A DNA stretch of 64,000 bases, from positions 23,622,001 to 23,686,000 of the forward strand of contig NC_135242.1 of the NCBI RefSeq assembly GCF_947623445.1, in the 5' to 3' direction. The notes beneath the pieces were generated by a model. The model saw nothing but the letters and a program-made list of their open reading frames with translations. It was not told the DNA's origin and searched no databases. The stretch is from Clavelina lepadiformis. Taxonomy: Eukaryota; Chordata; Ascidiacea; Aplousobranchia; Clavelinidae. Made by a program: the position numbers and the translations under genes. Below, one piece after another: positions 1 to 11,687 of this stretch (positions are counted from its first letter, which is position 1; every line of letters starts with the position of its first letter).

Positions 1-2634
1 TGTAAATATGAAACTAAAGTCTTAAAAATACTTACAACAAACCTTGCAAATATGAATGAGGATGTCGTCACAAAGCAGGCTAGAAAATATCACGACACGG
101 TGGTGACGTTCAGCGACACAGTTTGAATACAACTGGCTTTATTGACTAAGAGAATATGGGCTTGTTGACGTCCTTTGACATGACATAAAAGAAACTTACT
201 CCTGTTAAGTGATCCTGATAAACAGTTCTTAATTCAAATAGTATAATTTAACAAATAAAAATAAATGGGACAATATTGAACAAAAGCTACAACTCGTTAA
301 CCGATGTGCGATGAGGATCGAGCGATGAGGAATCATCGCCGGGTTTAAGTCGTGCAAAGACTCAGGCCGAGGACAAAAATTCTGACACCATGTCATGCCC
401 TTTTAGGACAAACTGGACAAAGATGCAGCAATTGAAATCAAGCTTGAAGTGGGCTGATATCGTTATGGATAGGTTCAACGTGAATAAAAACGATAGAAGG
501 AAACAAGCCGTTCCCAGTACTTTCTGTGATCATCATCAAACAATTCAAAAATTCATCCGTGGAACCAACCCTTGCCTACGTCATGCAGCGGCTAGGACAG
601 CGATTGCAGCAACATTTTGACCGCAAAATCCCTCGAAACGCATCTGATGCTACAAGAGCCGATCGTTGAGTGGTTTGCATCGAACGCATCGGGAAACAGA
701 ACAAAGGAAACTGGAAACCGAGAAACGTATTCTCGATCCAATTACACAAAGACGAGTTCCTGGAATTAATTGAATCCTTGAATAGATCTTGTTTGAAAAC
801 TGAGGTTCGTCTCTTCTTGACGCTCTTTATGACATCACAATGGTAGACTGAATTCCAGGTTTTACCTAACCCTGGTAGCTGCTTCCTTGATATGCCAGGT
901 TGTGATGAAGACAACCTGGAAATAAGAAGAAATCGCTTTGTTTTCTTCAAATTGACATTGATTTGAACTTATACGCCACCAAAATTAATCGTACTTTGGC
1001 AAACTTCCTTCACTGGTGTTCAAAGTGGCGTCCATTTTAAGGATTTCTTTCCTTTGCGTTGGTTATAAAGTTATCGTTTGAACGCGTATCATTGGTTCGT
1101 CTTGTGCAGTCTATGGCAAAAAAACAAACGAAGTCGAGAAGATGTTTAGAACGCCAAAATTGATCTTGTGACGTAATAATCAATTCAAGGCTTAATTCTT
1201 GCAGTTGTTTTCAACTCGTTTTACTGAGTCAAGTTTTCACGCGACAATTAATTAACTTTGAATCAGTCGCTGAATAAAGAATAAAGGGGAAAAACATGAA
1301 AACACTTCAACATATCGCGATAGTTTTTGCGCTTGGAACGGTTGCTAGGTGGGCCCAGATGTGATGAAAATATCGATCCAGCGATATTTTAAGACGAGAT
1401 GCGATATGTTTAGTCGTTGTGTTTTATAAAGGTGTTTATGGGAGCCAAAACCGTTTCTTAAAATTATGTCTCTGCAACCACAACAGAGAATTAACAGTTA
1501 GCAAGAAAGTTAGCAGTTAGCAGAAATTAGTAAGTCTTTAAAAGTCGCTGTCTCTTGGAATTTCTCAGCGATCGCCTCACTCTGTGTTCAGTTGCCGTTT
1601 GGTGCTGTTTTTAAAAGAAGTTTGCTCGGTGTTTATAAACAGAATCAAATTCACTCCAAGTATTGATGTTCTTATTTCATTATTTCAGTTGTTTGCGGGG
1701 ACTAAGCCACATCCTGCCATCGAAATAAAAATAATGTAAAAGTTAAATCGGCCTTCCCATCATCATCACGTGACAGAGGTTAGGCAAGGACAATGTTGTT
1801 TATTAAAAAGTCGAATTGTTTCTTTGATTCTTTGGTCACAGAAGAGATCATTCTTGGGCAATGTTGAAGCATCCTCAATTTGCTCTTGAGGACCCATTTC
1901 AAATTATTTTCAATGTGAGTTGAATTTTCTGTCGTTATAGCAAAACTAATTTCTCTTGTTTATTGATCGTTTTTACCAAAGTTTTTCCACCAATTAGATT
2001 CAGTTTATCGAATGTTCACAACAAAACCTAATTTGATGACGTGTGACGTCGTCGCCAACATGTTTATTAGCACTAACTTACCGTCTGCTATAATTGATAA
2101 AGTTTTGTTGAATCGGACTTTCGGATTAAAGGTGCGAAAGTTTATTAGGCCTACTTTATTCCTTGGAAGCGAAACAGAAGTTAATTTTTAACAAAGTACA
2201 ATACTCCAGAAATATTTTTACCGCAAGTTTACATTCGAACTTCTCAGAAGTCAGCAATCGTCATGGCTTGCTTTTCAGCAATTGTTTGATCACAATGACA
2301 ATCTTTATTTGGTCAACAAACACAGTTTGAAAGACGCGACCAAATCTTTTGTGTTTTCCGCTTTAAAAGAACTACATCCGGCTTTCCGGTTTGTAACCTT
2401 AGTTGCATTAAATAGTTTGTGCGGCATTCTAAATACATCTTTTGTAGAAAATTAAACAGTGTTTTACTGAAACATGAACAAACAACAAGATGTAAAAAGA
2501 ATGATCGGAATTTTTTTCTGGAAACCACAAAAGATGTGATTTCAAACAATGAATTCGTACTTCATGCAATTACATTATTTAATAATGGACGAATATTTTA
2601 CAATTTTGTTGAACTGCAAAATATTCTGTGTAAC
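1..2634. other. No recognisable gene
   Basis: Short open frames occur on both strands (for example 390-620 + and 576-950 -), but none resembles a family I know and none shows exon-like splice sites. The stretch is AT-rich with scattered AATAAA-type hexamers. It could hold regulatory or old repeat DNA. Confidence 0.4.
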
Positions 2635-2642
2635 TGTTAAAT

Positions 2643-2969
2643 CAGTGGTTCCCAACCTATGTAGGCTACACCGGGGGACTGGTAAAGATTTAAAAAAAAA
2701 TTTTCACGGATCGACAACAAAAGATCGTAGTGAATAGAACAGGTATTTGTAATCTTTGTTTTGACTAAAGTTATCATTACGTTTGCGGTATCAACGAAGG
2801 CTAGATACGCCAGTTTTACTGCTGTGAATCGGCCTGGCGTAAAATGAGTTCGACAGGGAGTAACAACTTTGCAATGCTTATGAGTCCATATTAAGACTGG
2901 CTTGGCAGAAAGTGAGGTACTTTGCGGACCGGCAATAAAATTACGCGGACCGGCGGTTGGGAACCACTG
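2643..2969. mobile_element. hAT non-autonomous element (MITE), 327 bp
   Basis: The ends are perfect 15-bp inverted repeats, CAGTGGTTCCCAACC at the left and its complement at the right. The insert is flanked by an identical 8-bp target duplication TGTTAAAT (2635-2642 and 2970-2977), as expected for the hAT superfamily. There is no transposase, so it must have been moved in trans. The intact duplication points to a fairly recent insertion. Confidence 0.92.
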
Positions 2970-2977
2970 TGTTAAAT

Positions 2978-3590
2978 GACTCGTATCTGTACTTGGTTAA
3001 CCGATCATGGTTTCTGCTTCTTTTCCATAAATAAAAAAGGTTTTTCTAATACCTGGTTATTGAAACAGCAAGCGATCACATTACGCAGTAACCAAGTAAT
3101 GCAGAAGCCTAAAGGTTATTCAAAATTATTTTTGAAAAGATTAAATATTTATTGTGAAAATTCTTCTGAACATGCTAAAACTTTTTATAACGGCTGTAGT
3201 TATGAACTGGGGAAAACTGTAATGATGGCTGTAATATGTGCAGTACATAGACCATGTGACATAGACACAATACTTCTGATGAATAGTTATGGCAGTACAG
3301 TTTACAAAATAAAATTTTTCAAACATAGACGGTGAGGTAGCACGCATTTTGCTCTACACTCTAATCAGTAATCACAATGCAGAACGCACACCAAGGATTC
3401 CTTGGCAAGGAAGCACATGTCGGAAGCATGACTAACATTGAAGTCTTAATAAGTACTTTATACGTATCAACAATTTCAAAAATCCCTAAATCATCAAAAT
3501 CCCTAAACTTGTCCGTAAAAGGGGCTAAAAGTTCCAATTTGGAACTAAATCCCTAAAAGTGAGAGCGCTGACAACGCTGGTAGCTTGAAA
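2978..3590. other. No recognisable gene
   Basis: A 119-residue open frame (2976-3335 +) begins inside the hAT target duplication and has no family resemblance. I see nothing else that can be named. Confidence 0.35.
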
Positions 3591-4050
3591 ACAGACTTTA
3601 ACTCGCCGTACAACCAGAAGAACACGGCGTTGACTACTCTTCTCATTTCCTTTGTTTAATTCAAATGACCCGTATTCAGGGTGACTGCTCCAACTGGTGA
3701 CTTATGCCTCATACAACTAATCAATGAAGTGAAGGATTTTATGCTTTCAGCGACATAATCCACATAATTATTGGATTTAGTGGTGAGTAGTTTGCAATTT
3801 AATGTTATTCTATTCCATGTAAATTATTCTGTGGTCATGTGAAAGATACCTTCGTCATGCGACGTAATTACTTGGTCATATCATTAAGACGTTCAATATG
3901 TGCAGTTAGACTAGCCTATATCATACCTGGAGCAACCCAGTTCACTTCAACTTTATTACTTATGTCTCTGTGTACTCGGTTGTTGATTAATTGTTAATTT
4001 CAGGACTAACAAACGCGCATTGCATCAGATAATTATTAACAATAACATGC
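3590..4050. repeat. Diverged repeat, copy 1
   Basis: This segment shares a run of similar blocks with 4190-4560, 9650-10960 and 11260-11440. The shared landmarks are a cctttgtttaatt block, a gtgactg block and a block near ttcaayatgtgca. The copies sit around the two SLC18-like genes, so they may mark an old local duplication. Confidence 0.45.
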
Positions 4051-4189
4051 TTTGGTTTTATTTTACTTGTTTTTCAATGTTACGCATCAATTATTTTGAA
4101 CTTTGCTCCACAGTCGAAGAAAATAAAAATCCTCTTTTACGCTCAATTAATAGCACGCAAAGTCTAACACAGTTTAACTTAAGTCGCTG

Positions 4190-4560
4190 ACCATCTCACG
4201 ATTCGAGTTAAACTCGAATGACCCACATAAAGCGTGATTGTTGAAATGGGCAACATATGCCGCGTAATCAATAAAAATGAAATGAAAGACGTTACAAGTA
4301 AAAGGATTTTATGCTTTTAGAAAAACGTTCGGCGTAATTGATGTATTTACAGGCAGATAAAAACAGAGCTTTTTTCGTTTGATTTTTAACTTATTGAGTA
4401 ATCTTGTGAAATATAATTGCTTCAGGCAACATGACTACCAGGTAAAATTATTAAGGCATTTAATATAGAGTTAATATGTAGAAAGATCTTCTCATAATTA
4501 AAGCAAGGCAATTCACCACAACCTCAATAATCTCATCGCGCTGGATTGTTAACTCATCCT
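4190..4560. repeat. Diverged repeat, copy 2
   Basis: Shares gggcaacatatgc and the caccacaacctcaata block with the copy near 9.7-10.9 kb. It has no insertion at the position where that copy carries a hAT element, so it serves as an approximate empty site. Confidence 0.45.
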
Positions 4561-5355
4561 TAAATATAAATTGAACAACAATTTATAAAAATTCGCATAC
4601 CCAAATTATTTTCCATGTCTTTTTATTAGCGACATAATATATAATGCAACGTTCATAACTGAAGGACATGGTAAAACACTTAACTGAAGCAAGGAATCAT
4701 TGTTTGAAATTATGTCTTCAGCTTCTCGTTGCTTCCTGAATAAAACTTACTCTGTTTTAAACGTTGCTCACAGAACTTGTCGTGACTTTTGAGTTGACAC
4801 TGAAAGATAGCGATTAATATTAGACTGTTTGCAGCATAGGCCTAATATAAGCATTAGGTTTGTTATTCGCCATAAACTTGACAAATAAAAATATAACTTA
4901 AACTGTAAAGACTACAAACGTTTTTGCTATGTTTCGGTATAAGAATCTAACTTTTGTGCAAAATTTCCATGTGATTATCATGAAATGATATGTCATGATA
5001 TTACTTGATTGTTATGTTGTGATTCATATCTCATAAAGATAACAGTGCAAATGGGTCGTCAACGTTATTGTAATGAGCTATGGCCACCACTTACCCGGTT
5101 TCAGCCTGGGATCGTTTCTTGCTCATTTGCTCATGATGAAACAACGTGATTCCAAATGCAAGAACTATACATTTATTTCTATTTCTTGTCTTATGGGTTT
5201 AGTGGCCGTGCTAGTTGTTACCAGCAATTTATCACCATTATTTGTCGTTCTCGACCGTAACCTACGTTAGCACATGTCATACTAAGAGCTAATGAGGCAC
5301 TAGTAACATAAAATGTTTGACGTCAAACTTTACCAAACTACATCAAAATTTTCTC
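4561..5355. other. Downstream flank of the SLC18-like gene
   Basis: No gene seen. A TTTATT near 5173 reads AATAAA on the minus strand, about 180 bases beyond the stop codon of the transporter gene, and is a candidate polyadenylation signal. The frame 5073-5270 (+) shows no family resemblance. Confidence 0.35.
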
Positions 5356-8211
5356 TCACATTTGTTTGTAAACTGACGGTATTCGTTTCACTGACAAGAC
5401 CAGGACCACTAAAAACGTGGCGTACCACAAGCAAACACAAGCAGACAGCAACATCAATTTGACGTAGGTCGAAGCTTGCAAGACTGCACTGGCGGCAAAA
5501 ATACCTGCAACCAAACAACAGTTACTCATTACTGTGTAAGTAGTAGTCACATTATGTCATACTCATAACTACGGATCGTGACCTGCAGTAAAACCAACAC
5601 AGATGATAGCATCCGCCAATCCGTATACGGTTCCGTAGTTTGACATTCCACTAACTGCTACCAGCCAGGCCAAATTTGGATAAATAAAACCGGCAACCAC
5701 CCCACATCCACAGCCAACAACAAGCAAACAGATCAGGATGTGGAATAAGCTGAACAAGAAGAAATATCTCGGTACGTTTGAGCTGATATCTTTGCCTTTT
5801 TGGCAAGTTCGTTGTGACAAAAATGCTCTGAAACTCTCAATTTGTAGACAACGTTATTGTATCAAAATACATTTAAACCTTGATGAAAGTATTATTGCCA
5901 ATAATCCCAAAGAAGTGATGGCCATTCCCAGCGCCACAATCGTCAACGGGAAAAGATAGCGGATGGAAAGGGTTGAATAAGGGACTAAACTTGCTGTCAG
6001 CTGGAAGCCAAAAAACGCAGGAAGAAAAACAAAACCCTTACCGGTACCTGGAAACAGTTCATTTTAAAAATAAAATTACTTGTGTGACAAACTTTGACTT
6101 AGAGTTTTAGCTACTTGATATTTTGTCTCTAAAGCTTGTAATTGAAACTATAGCTTTAATGCAATCTAGTAATTGGTAAATAAATAACTGATCAAAACCT
6201 AAACTCGTTTTAAACCAAAGTTCTCGGAGCAAAATCCTTAGCTAATCGGAAATTGGCCTCTACAATTTCTTATTAAGTTTTTCTTTACAAACAAATGACT
6301 GTAATGTAGACACCATAGACTGTTGAGAATTTAAAGCATAAAAATGCAGAGGCTAATATTTTCAGTTTTACCTGAAATTAATTCAGGAAATGACCGACAA
6401 GTTAACCAGCTTGAAAATCCGCCGAACATAACTCCTACCACCAATCCAAGTAACAGAAGGGCTTCCAGCACAAGCACGTAGAAGTGTTTGGGGAATTTCC
6501 ACATGTCGATTGGTTTCTTATCCTATTACAGATTATAGTTTATTCTCTAAAGATCTCACGAAGACAATGCCTAATACAGTCAAAAAAATCAGTCAATGTA
6601 ATAACCTTTTCAACTTTTTTTTCAGTCAATGTAACAACCTTTTTAATGGTTTTGGTGTCCAAATAACTGTGGAAAAGCTGACAGAGTCCGAGCGAAGTTA
6701 TCGTCGCTGCAATGACGAAAAACGTGGCTGCATTTGTAGTATAGTCAACTGGGTTCAGTAAGCTCCAGACTGCCAGCCCACCTTCGTTGCAACAGTGTAA
6801 TGTAATACACTCTACTAAGTTGATGTTGTCTTAACCGTGATAACCGAACAAACTAGTAATAGGCATAAAATTGTAATGCTGTTATGTTTAACAAATACCC
6901 CTTGAACAGTACCCACCTGATATGGAAGCTGCTATTGATGCCAGAGTCAGCTCAAATATATTTCGTCGTTCTTTTTTGTGGTTGAAGGTCTTCGCCAGCA
7001 TAGTCATCCCGCCTACCGTAACACACGAAGACCCAATGCCATGTATGGTGGCCGATAAAAGAAGAAGAGGGTAACTCTGGCCCAGACAAAATCCTAAAAT
7101 GAACATTTTTAGTTCAACTGAAACAATATTAAATGGTTTTTGGGACGCTTCTTTATAAAAACGTCGCCAATGCAGACCAGTACAAATGAATCCACATGAA
7201 AGGGACTAATGTTAGAACAAGACAAATCTAACAATGTTAAGCGGATTAGACTTCAGAGAATGTTGTACCAAAGCTTATACTTACTAATCTTTACCCTTAA
7301 CTGAACAAAATTAAATTCCCCCCCCCCCCCAATTAAACAAAAGCGTTGTTGTAGATTTGTCTGAGATAAGCAAAAGCAAGAAATGAGTTTAAAATGTGTT
7401 GAGTTGATCTGAGTGAATGAACTTCATACATGTAAAAATATAGACTACTGCAGAATGGTTAAAGTAACCGACCTATTGCAGTTATGAAGAGAAATACTGT
7501 TCCTGCATACATGGCAAACTTGTGCCCGAATCTATCGATGATTGGACCTATGACAACACTGGAAAAAGCTTGAAATATTGATTTAGCGGTATAAAAAGCA
7601 GTTTTGTTGAAGTTTTCAAAGAAAGGAAAATATTTTTCAGCTTCCTTTGAACTTCGTGGCGTGACAACTTGCTGTGCAGACGACACATTTGCAGTTGCCA
7701 ACCCAAAGGTGGCGTTTGTTAACCTGGTACCGTTAACGCTAGCTTTGGTCAAGTCTGAGTCACATATCATGGGGGTGTTCTGAAAGATCTTTGGAACGAC
7801 CAGGGCTGTAAAACAAAACACTTAAAGCTTTAAAGCAATAGAAGCATTCCCAGCATTTTAATCCAAGCACATGATATCAACTACAAAAATAGTTTGCAGT
7901 AAAGTGTATTTAAAGAAATTTTTTGTTTTAAGAACTGCCCAAAAAACATTCAGCCAGCTTGATAAAGTCTGACATGACGCCTTTGCGTGTCTTCCAAGTT
8001 GTATAAAACTTTGACAGTGCAATTATATGCAACATTATAACGAGATTACAAATGTTTTGGACATAAACAACCATTTAATGATAAAAAATCCCAGGTATTA
8101 AAACAAACACTTACCCGTCATCGATAGAAGACCAAAATTGATTGTCATAGCAAGATTCACGACAACCACAGCAAACACTTTGAACATCAATATTTTTTCA
8201 TTGGAATGCAT
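5356..8211 (-). CDS. SLC18-family vesicular transporter-like protein, 8 exons
   Basis: Exons on the minus strand: 8211-8115, 7805-7473, 7093-6917, 6781-6639, 6522-6372, 6047-5879, 5782-5583, 5504-5356. Every junction has GT-AG ends and the phases fit, giving 1419 nt or 472 residues, close to the ~510 of vesicular monoamine transporters. It starts MHSNEKILMFKVF at the first ATG and enters helix 1. A large luminal loop follows with four N-glycosylation sequons (NGT, NAT, NVS, NKT), then YTAKSIFQ with the conserved helix-2 lysine, the DRFG motif, GIGSSC in helix 4, and SNYGTVYGLADA in the helix 10-11 region. In this family the protein is an H+-driven antiporter loading amines into vesicles. The acidic residues of helices 1 and 10 that bind amine cargo in VMAT are replaced, so the cargo may differ. 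Another drug/H+ antiporter-type MFS protein is the alternative. Confidence 0.85.
6591..6645. repeat. Short tandem duplication over the exon 4 donor
   Basis: Two near-copies of a ~30-bp block (tcagtcaatgtaayaacctt) lie next to each other at the 3' end of exon 4 of the transporter gene. Read on the minus strand, each copy offers an AAAAGGTT donor. The phases of exons 4 and 5 select the copy nearer 6639. Confidence 0.6.
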
Positions 8212-9650
8212 TCTTAATTCCTTGCTTTGGGTAAATGATCTACGAGCTTAGTACAGTATTTACAATAGCTTCGCTAACTTAATGATTCTGAAAAACGAAT
8301 TTGTAATTGATTCAGTTGAGATGCCAGCCTGGCCATCCACTGGTTTGGTCCTGCAATGTTACATATCGAGAAGAAAACGCGGAGCCGCGGACTTTGACGC
8401 AGTGCTGTCGGTTCTGTCTGCTATTGTTAATAGTTGATTAAGATCGTACGAAGTGCAGGATATATTTAGTACACCACAACAAAACCATTGAAACGAGCAT
8501 ATGTCATTTTTTTTTATAATAACAGCATAAAACAAAATTTGCGTTTTTGAAATAACACTCATTTATTCTGACGCAAATACCAAATCATTTTGAGGCGCTT
8601 ATCTTCATACTTCTCAGCTTTTGCCTCGCACAGGTACTAAAATATTTCTTTGACATCGCTATAACAACCATAACGGTCAACAGCACGGTACCGCCGCACT
8701 TTCTTCTCGTTCTCTGACAGTGACAGAGTAGCACCGTTCTGGTACAGACCAGTGTGCGGCTAGTGTATGTACAGTATATCATGTTAAGTTGTAACTATAA
8801 AATTTACTTCTATATTCTAATTTACTAAACTTCTTTATAAACGACAAAAAAAAAATTAACTACAAAATAACACAGGCCTATACTTGTTAATCTTGTAGGT
8901 GATTTTCACGATTACTGTTCAACCTTAATGAAATTTTGGTTTACATATATGATACTATTACTTCGTTCATACAAAAATCCATTGGTATTAAAACATTTCT
9001 TACTTGACCAGTCTATGAGAAAAGTAGCACCATACTTTCGGCTTCTCACAGCCAACGATGAAGAATAAATAACACATTACAACTGACCGCAACACTGTCT
9101 GATACCAGTAACCTATTTCAACTGGTTGTCAGCATATAACCAGTTGCAGTAACCAAATTGACAAAGCTGCCACTATTGCACGGCAAAAATGCGTGCGTTC
9201 GATACTATTTTTAACAGTTCCTTGTTAACTAATGTTACGACGTAGTAACCTAAATCTAACTTCAATCATACCCCAAAATCAACTTTGGTCATATGCTCTG
9301 TGACCTAAATGCAGTGAAATAATCCCTTCCAATTGACAAACCCTGCAGCTTCAGTCTGACAGTGCAACTTAAAAGCTACTGTACATGCGTTGTTACATGC
9401 GAACATGAACAACTTATTCTGCAGCTGAAGCTGATAAAGTCTGACATCATGTCTCAGCAACCACAGTGAGCGGTGTGCCGTAATCTGTCGGCTGTGAATA
9501 GACTTCATGAAAAAGCAAACCACGTGTCGCTCGCTGCTGTTCTAGTTATGTTATTAGGATTAACCTAGATTCAACGTCTTGAAACGACAGTTCCAATAAG
9601 TGACATCTGCCCAGTGCTGTAATATAATGAACCAGAAGGCTGTAGTCTGG
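8212..9650. other. Upstream flank of the SLC18-like gene, no other gene seen
   Basis: This lies just upstream of the transporter ATG on the minus strand and should include its promoter. No TATA box or Inr can be singled out. Short frames such as 8359-8562 (-) and 9305-9523 (-) are unrecognisable. Confidence 0.35.
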
Positions 9651-10004
9651 AACTGATCTCAGCTCGTCGAAGGAACCGAAGAACACGCCGCCGGCTGCCG
9701 TTCTATTTCCTTTGTTTAATTAAGGTCAATCTTGGAGCAGCGTGACTGACCGTTCTAATGGGCAACATATGCTTCGTAGTTTTGTAGTGGTAGTTTTGTA
9801 ACAGCTGGTAGTTTTTGTGCGTTTCGAAATATCGTCCACGTACTTGTGATGGTAGAATATAATCCCGGCGTGGTTCTAAACTTAATTACAGTCTGGTGAA
9901 AGATAACTAATTGCGTCAAGTAACGTAAACCTTTGGTTACATTATCAACGCATTCAACATGTGCATTGAGACTATGATAGATTTGGATCAAGGTTGGCTA
10001 CAAC

Positions 10005-10866
10005 TAGATAATTTTTACTATCCGGATAACGGATATATCCGTATATTTGGAATTTATCTAACCGGTTAACCGGTTAGATAACTGCCAAGTGAAACAATCG
10101 ATTTCACGAGGTTTGCATGAAAAATGGATTGAAAAATCATTACACAGTTTCATTGCAGATCTACGCACACGCGCAGTACGAGAAAAATCACGCAAATTTA
10201 ATGTTCACTGCTTCTGCAACGCCCTCCTTTTAAAGCACAATGCATCATTCAATAATTCATTATGCTTTCTTTGTGACGTGATACTAAATTTCACTCGTGC
10301 ATTTTACGAGTACCGTAGTTGAAAGTATAAGACAGGGGTGGACAAACTGCGGCTCTCCGGCATTTTTTTGTGGCTCTTCTAGTCGAATCGTAAAATTTCA
10401 AAGAAATTGTATAGGCTACCAAGACTACCGTTTATGAACGTTTCTCTCTTTTTCTTTTCCTTATTTAGGCCAGCATTCATGACAAGTTGTTAATTATTCA
10501 AATTTAATGATATTTTTCGATTGAGGAATGTAGATATGGAAAAATTAAACGATATAACTATTTATGACGTCATAAGTTCTTATGACTTGGCTCGTCAGTA
10601 AAAATTTAACAACCAAAGCGGCTCTCGGGTTCAAAAAGGTTGCCCACCCCTGGTATAAGACAATAGAAGTGTGAAAAAAGGTTTAATTGCGCTCAGCGGG
10701 AGTCAGCCTCTACGTAACAAAGCATGTTCAAACTTATTAAAAAGTGTAAAACGCATTAGCAACGATACTCTTCTAACAGGTTAACCGGCAGATTTATATC
10801 CGGATATCAGATAGAAAAAAAACCTGCGGTTAACCGGTTAACCGCTATCCGGATAATCCAACCATA
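10005..10866. mobile_element. hAT non-autonomous element carrying a nested element
   Basis: Flanked by an identical 8-bp duplication GCTACAAC (9997-10004 and 10867-10874). The ends are imperfect inverted repeats sharing TATCCGGATA, with internal palindromes of the taaccggttaaccggtta type. Without the nested hAT (10333-10652) and its duplication it is about 534 bp. No transposase motif is visible. Confidence 0.8.
10333..10652. mobile_element. hAT MITE, 320 bp, nested
   Basis: Starts CAGGGGTGGACAAACTGC and ends GGTTGCCCACCCCTG, flanked by an identical 8-bp duplication GTATAAGA (10325-10332 and 10653-10660). It lies inside the element at 10005-10866 and is therefore the younger insertion. Confidence 0.9.
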
Positions 10867-10960
10867 GCTACAACCTCATTACTTCGTTGAGTTCTGAAAT
10901 ATTAATTCACTACCTAATCTAAACCTTATGAACGCGTATGTGGCATCAGATGATAATAAG

Positions 10961-11138
10961 TAGGGCAACCAAAAGTCAATATGGTCAATTTTTTTAACCT
11001 GCTCAGAATGCTATCAAACAAGCACAAAACAAATTTCAGCTTTGTACGACGTATAGTATAGAAGTTATTAGGTCAATATAAAGTCAAAATGTTACCTTAG
11101 GTCAAAATTTAAACTTTTTAGGTCAAAAAACTGCCCTA
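10961..11138. mobile_element. hAT MITE, 178 bp
   Basis: The ends TAGGGCA...TGCCCTA are flanked by near-identical 8-bp duplications, ATAATAAG (10953-10960) and ATAATAAA (11139-11146). The interior has GGTCAA repeats and no coding capacity. Confidence 0.7.
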
Positions 11139-11259
11139 ATAATAAATAACAATAAAAAGTTAGCTTAACATCTTGGACGTTGTCTCCTACAACAGGGTTT
11201 TAAATTAGACTGATCAAGTTTTATTCAATTCGAAAACACTGATGGCAAGACAAAAGGGA

Positions 11260-11440
11260 TTTAACTCGCCCCACACACAAAAACAAACCTAGTGATGCCT
11301 TTTTTAATTTTAATCTTTTAAAAACCTTTTTTCTTTTAAAAACCTTTTAATTTCCTTCGTTTTAATCAGTCAACTTGCAAACGCTGAATGACTTCTCCAT
11401 CAAGCAACATATGCCTCGATGATGAGTTTGCCAGGTCAAG
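11260..11440. repeat. Diverged repeat, copy 4
   Basis: Shares ttaactcgcc, a cctt-rich block and caacatatgcctcg with the copies at 3.6, 4.2 and 9.7 kb. It lies just upstream of the second SLC18-like gene. Confidence 0.4.
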
Positions 11441-11687
11441 CTGAAAGCCTTAGAATTGCCTTGAAATTACCTGCAAGGCAGACAGTTGTACGTTCATTTT
11501 AAAAAGGAACAGCGTCTCGACTTGACCTTCATAGCCTTCCAGAATTTTAACAAACAGACTCGAAGGAATGCCAAGATTACAACAAACTACAAGTTTGTTT
11601 TTCAGGAGTTTTAAGTTAAGATTAAGAAGTTGGAATATACCAGTGGGGCTTGATGAAGTAGCAAAATGCAATCTAGCAATACACCAG

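Larger units (their letters stand above)
9650..10960. repeat. Diverged repeat, copy 3 (interrupted by hAT elements)
   Basis: Homologous blocks to 3590-4050 and 4190-4560 flank the hAT insertion at 10005-10866. The left part runs to about 9996, and the right part resumes near 10875 with ctcattacttcg, then aacgcgtatgtggcatcaga. Confidence 0.45.

Noticed and set aside
576-950. 124-residue frame on the minus strand
   Set aside because: No family resemblance and no exon-like context.
7319-7330. Poly-C run in a transporter intron
   Set aside because: Simple homopolymer; no function can be inferred.
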